A stretch of 8,506 bases of DNA. Origin: a candidate division BRC1 bacterium ADurb.BinA292. Lineage in GTDB: Bacteria; Sumerlaeota; Sumerlaeia; MVZB01. Location of the stretch: NCBI GenBank assembly GCA_002068205.1, contig MVZB01000139.1, positions 1 through 8,506 of the forward strand. The letters run 5' to 3'. The notes under the pieces were generated by a model. The model saw nothing but the letters and a program-made list of their open reading frames with translations. It did no database searches and had not been told where the DNA came from. Every line of letters starts with the position of its first letter. The first letter of the stretch is position 1. A program made the translations under genes and the position numbers. Below, in pieces: positions 6,431-8,506 of the stretch.

Positions 6431-8038
6431 TCACGCCGCGTAACTGTGCAATCCCGGCAGCAGGTAATTCACCCCCAGGTACGTGAACAGCACGGCCGCG
6501 AACCCCACCAGCGCCAGCACCGCCGCCCGCCGCCCGCGCCAGCCCGCCATGTAGCGTACGTGCAGGTAGATCGCGTAGATCAGCCAGGTGATCGCCGACC
6601 ACGTTTCCTTCGGATCGAACGCCCACGGCCGCCCCCACGCCGTCGCCGCCCAGATCGCCCCCGTCACGATCCCCAGCGTCAGCAGCGGGAATCCCACGGC
6701 AATGATCCGGTAGTTGAACAGATCGAGCGCCTGCAGGCTCGGCAGCTTGCGCAGCGCCAGGCGGACCGAGCCGTCGCCCCCCAGCGCCTCCTTCGCCAGA
6801 TAGACCAGCGCGACAAAGAACGACAGCGCGAACGCCGAATAGCTCAGCATGATCGTGACGACGTGGTACGTCAGCCAGCTCGATTGCAGCGCCGGCATCA
6901 GCGGCCGGATCTGGCTGTCGAAGATCGCAACATTGTGTGCGATCACCATGAACGCAAACCCCAGAATCGTCCCCCCCAGCCCCGCCAGCCGCGTCCGGTA
7001 AATCCATTCGAAGACGAGCGCCAGCAGGATCATCCCCGCCGTGGCGAACGTGAACGACTCATACATGTTCGACAGCGGCGCCCGCCCCGCGACGATCCAG
7101 CGCAGCCCCACCCCCAGCACCTGCTCGGCCAGCCCGCCTCCCATCAGCGCCAGGCTCGACCAGTAGACCCAGCGGCGTCCCAACAGAAACGCCGCGCCGA
7201 ACCCGAGCGCGCCCACCAGATAGAACAACGACGATTTCCGGAACGGCTCGTGCGTGTGATAGAACCAGTCCGCCTCCAGCCGCGGCAGCGCCAGGCCCCG
7301 CGCCTCCGCCAGCCTTGGCGCCCGCGCCGCGAGCTCGCGCGCCAGTTCCCCCCCGGCCGTCGGGTTGTCCTCGGCAACGGCCCGCTTCAGAGCCGCCCAC
7401 AGTTCAACGAGTTCGCGCTCCTCGCTGCTCAGGTCGTCCCGCCCGGCGGCGTCCACCGGCGACAGCCATTCCCCCGCGCGCGGCACGAACGCCATCTCCG
7501 CTTCCAGATGCTCGAACATTGCCGCCCGCGTCTCGAGCTCATTGATCGGCTTGAGCAGGTTCTCGTCGGCGCGCAGCGCCGCCACGATCCGCTCCCGCAC
7601 CCGGCCGTCACGGTAGGTCTCCAGACTCGTCCGCCGCCCCCCGAGCAGCGACCCCAGCTCCGGATGCGTCACCCGGATCAGCGGTTCCCGCGCCGCCGCC
7701 GCCGGATGCGACACCAGCCAGATCAGGCTCTGCACCGCATTCAGCTCCCCCAGACCGTTCCGCCCCGTGATCCCCCGCAGCCGCGTCCGCGCATACGTGT
7801 GCGCGCTGCGAACATAACCGGTATCCTGGACCGGCAGCCGCTCCAGCGGCCGCAGCGCCGCCTCCCACGCCGGACTCATCGCGGGCGCCGCGCTCTCCTC
7901 CCCCCGCGCCGGCACGGTCCACATCGCCGCCACGAACGCCAGCCACGCCGCAATCCAGATCACCCGCCGGTAACTGGGCCGGAGCCCCGACCCGGCGCTC
8001 GTGTCGATGTCCCGCCACCGCCGGCATGCTTCGCTCAT
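6431..8038 (-). CDS. ccsA: Cytochrome c biogenesis protein CcsA (System II), with long periplasmic N-terminal part
   Basis: CcsA works with ResB (CcsB) to move heme across the membrane and attach it to apocytochromes c. The C-terminal half (about 270-535) is the polytopic CcsA core with many membrane helices. It contains the tryptophan-rich heme-handling segment WGRPWAFDPKETW (468-480), flanked by likely heme-ligand histidines H392 (WLTYHV) and H493 (YLHVRY). Before it lies one N-terminal membrane segment (about 25-41) and a roughly 220-residue periplasmic part containing LPVQDTGYVRSAHTYAR. That segment resembles the GR(V/I)KPLDTxAR motif of planctomycete and bacteroidete proteins, where CcsA is often fused to ResB; here the two are separate genes. 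There is no CxxCH. The start ATG has AAAGGA 8 bases upstream and lies 47 bases after resB. HemX, the CcsA-like neighbour of hemA in Bacillus, is the main alternative name, but the adjacent resB favours CcsA. Confidence 0.92.
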   Translation of the reverse strand: MSEACRRWRDIDTSAGSGLRPSYRRVIWIAAWLAFVAAMWTVPARGEESAAPAMSPAWEAALRPLERLPVQDTGYVRSAHTYARTRLRGITGRNGLGELNAVQSLIWLVSHPAAAAREPLIRVTHPELGSLLGGRRTSLETYRDGRVRERIVAALRADENLLKPINELETRAAMFEHLEAEMAFVPRAGEWLSPVDAAGRDDLSSEERELVELWAALKRAVAEDNPTAGGELARELAARAPRLAEARGLALPRLEADWFYHTHEPFRKSSLFYLVGALGFGAAFLLGRRWVYWSSLALMGGGLAEQVLGVGLRWIVAGRAPLSNMYESFTFATAGMILLALVFEWIYRTRLAGLGGTILGFAFMVIAHNVAIFDSQIRPLMPALQSSWLTYHVVTIMLSYSAFALSFFVALVYLAKEALGGDGSVRLALRKLPSLQALDLFNYRIIAVGFPLLTLGIVTGAIWAATAWGRPWAFDPKETWSAITWLIYAIYLHVRYMAGWRGRRAAVLALVGFAAVLFTYLGVNYLLPGLHSYAA

Positions 8039-8085
8039 CGTCTGTTCCTTTCTCGTTCCATCATGGGGTCACCCCTCCGCCTCGC

Positions 8086-8506
8086 CTACGCCGTCGCCGC
8101 CCGCGCCACTTCGGGTTCACCCGCCGGCGCACCCCCCGGGATCGCCTCCGGTTCGCGCAAACCTTCCACCACCGACCGCACCACACGGTCCAGCTCGCCG
8201 TGCGGGTGCCGATACGCCGCGACCACCCACAGCCGCCCCCGCGCCGCGTCGACGTGGAACCACACGTCGCGCTGCTTGACGAAAAACGCCAGCACCAGCC
8301 CCAGCAGCATCAGCCCGCAGCCGAGGTAGATGAACGGGATCAGCGGATTGCGCGTCACGCTCAAGTCGGTCGTGTAGGCCGGCGCCCGCCCGACAATCTC
8401 CAGCCGCCAGTCCGTCGCGTCCTCCACGGGTATTTCCCCCGCCGCTTGCTCGCCCAGCGTCGCCGACTCGCCCAGCGCCAACTCCGCCCGGTCCACCTCC
8501 ACCCCC
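8086..8506 (-). CDS. resB: Cytochrome c biogenesis protein ResB (CcsB/Ccs1), C-terminal 139 residues only
   Basis: The frame is open to the right edge of the window, so the N-terminal majority is missing; a GTG at 8502 is not a real start. The fragment shows the end of the periplasmic domain (DWRLEIVGRAPAYTTDL), then the last membrane helix typical of ResB, NPLIPFIYLGCGLMLLGLVL (about 53-72), continuing AFFVKQRDVWFHV. A cytoplasmic tail follows with a GRLWVVAAYRHPHGELDRVV region similar to the ResB end, where it usually reads along the lines of G(G)xxxRxxxxFExE. ResB binds CcsA to form the heme delivery and ligation complex. The alanine- and proline-rich last 20 residues are not conserved. 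It precedes ccsA by 47 bases on the same strand, as expected for the resBC operon. Confidence 0.85.
   Translation of the reverse strand, partial: GVEVDRAELALGESATLGEQAAGEIPVEDATDWRLEIVGRAPAYTTDLSVTRNPLIPFIYLGCGLMLLGLVLAFFVKQRDVWFHVDAARGRLWVVAAYRHPHGELDRVVRSVVEGLREPEAIPGGAPAGEPEVARAATA

Noticed and set aside
5495..8329. A 944-codon open frame on the plus strand
   Set aside because: It is antisense to hemA, ccsA and resB, which have unmistakable family motifs. Its translation is dominated by Arg, Pro, Gln and His, as expected for the opposite strand of GC-rich genes.

Overview
This is a GC-rich bacterial chromosome window with six complete genes, two genes cut by the window edges, and no mobile element, CRISPR array, rRNA or tRNA that I can see. 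The best guess for the source is a planctomycete-like bacterium (Planctomycetota, with Verrucomicrobiota as the alternative). Three things suggest this: a secreted protein with a textbook PEP-CTERM sorting tail, a secreted sialate O-acetylesterase-type hydrolase, and a split ResB/CcsA cytochrome c maturation pair whose CcsA has the long periplasmic N-terminal part seen in planctomycete and bacteroidete proteins. The assignment is inference from gene content only.

Layout. (1) 1-1884, minus strand: a tightly packed run read in the order acylphosphatase, HExxH metallopeptidase-like protein, polysaccharide deacetylase (cut by the left edge), with gaps of only 4 and 12 bases, so probably one transcript. 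(2) 1885-2213: a gene-free stretch with an AT-rich pocket and two hairpins, one with a 7-T tail, which form a clear intrinsic terminator for the next gene. (3) 2214-2861, minus: a PEP-CTERM surface/secreted protein of unknown function. (4) 2862-3264: a divergent intergenic region with candidate promoters and small dyads. (5) 3265-4821, plus: a secreted SGNH-type sialate O-acetylesterase homologue, the only plus-strand gene, followed directly by a perfect 14-bp palindrome. (6) 5036-8506, minus: resB (cut by the right edge), ccsA, then hemA, read in that order.

How the genes work together. ResB and CcsA form the System II machine that carries heme across the membrane and attaches it to apocytochromes c. 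HemA makes glutamate-1-semialdehyde, the committed precursor for heme. Their shared orientation and order suggest co-expression of heme supply and heme use. The PEP-CTERM protein and the acetylesterase are both exported and divergently transcribed, which fits envelope or extracellular glycan work. The acylphosphatase-metallopeptidase-deacetylase run is the least familiar grouping here. I found nothing that demands a wholly new system; the best leads are that three-gene run, the divergent HemA motifs and the palindrome after the esterase.
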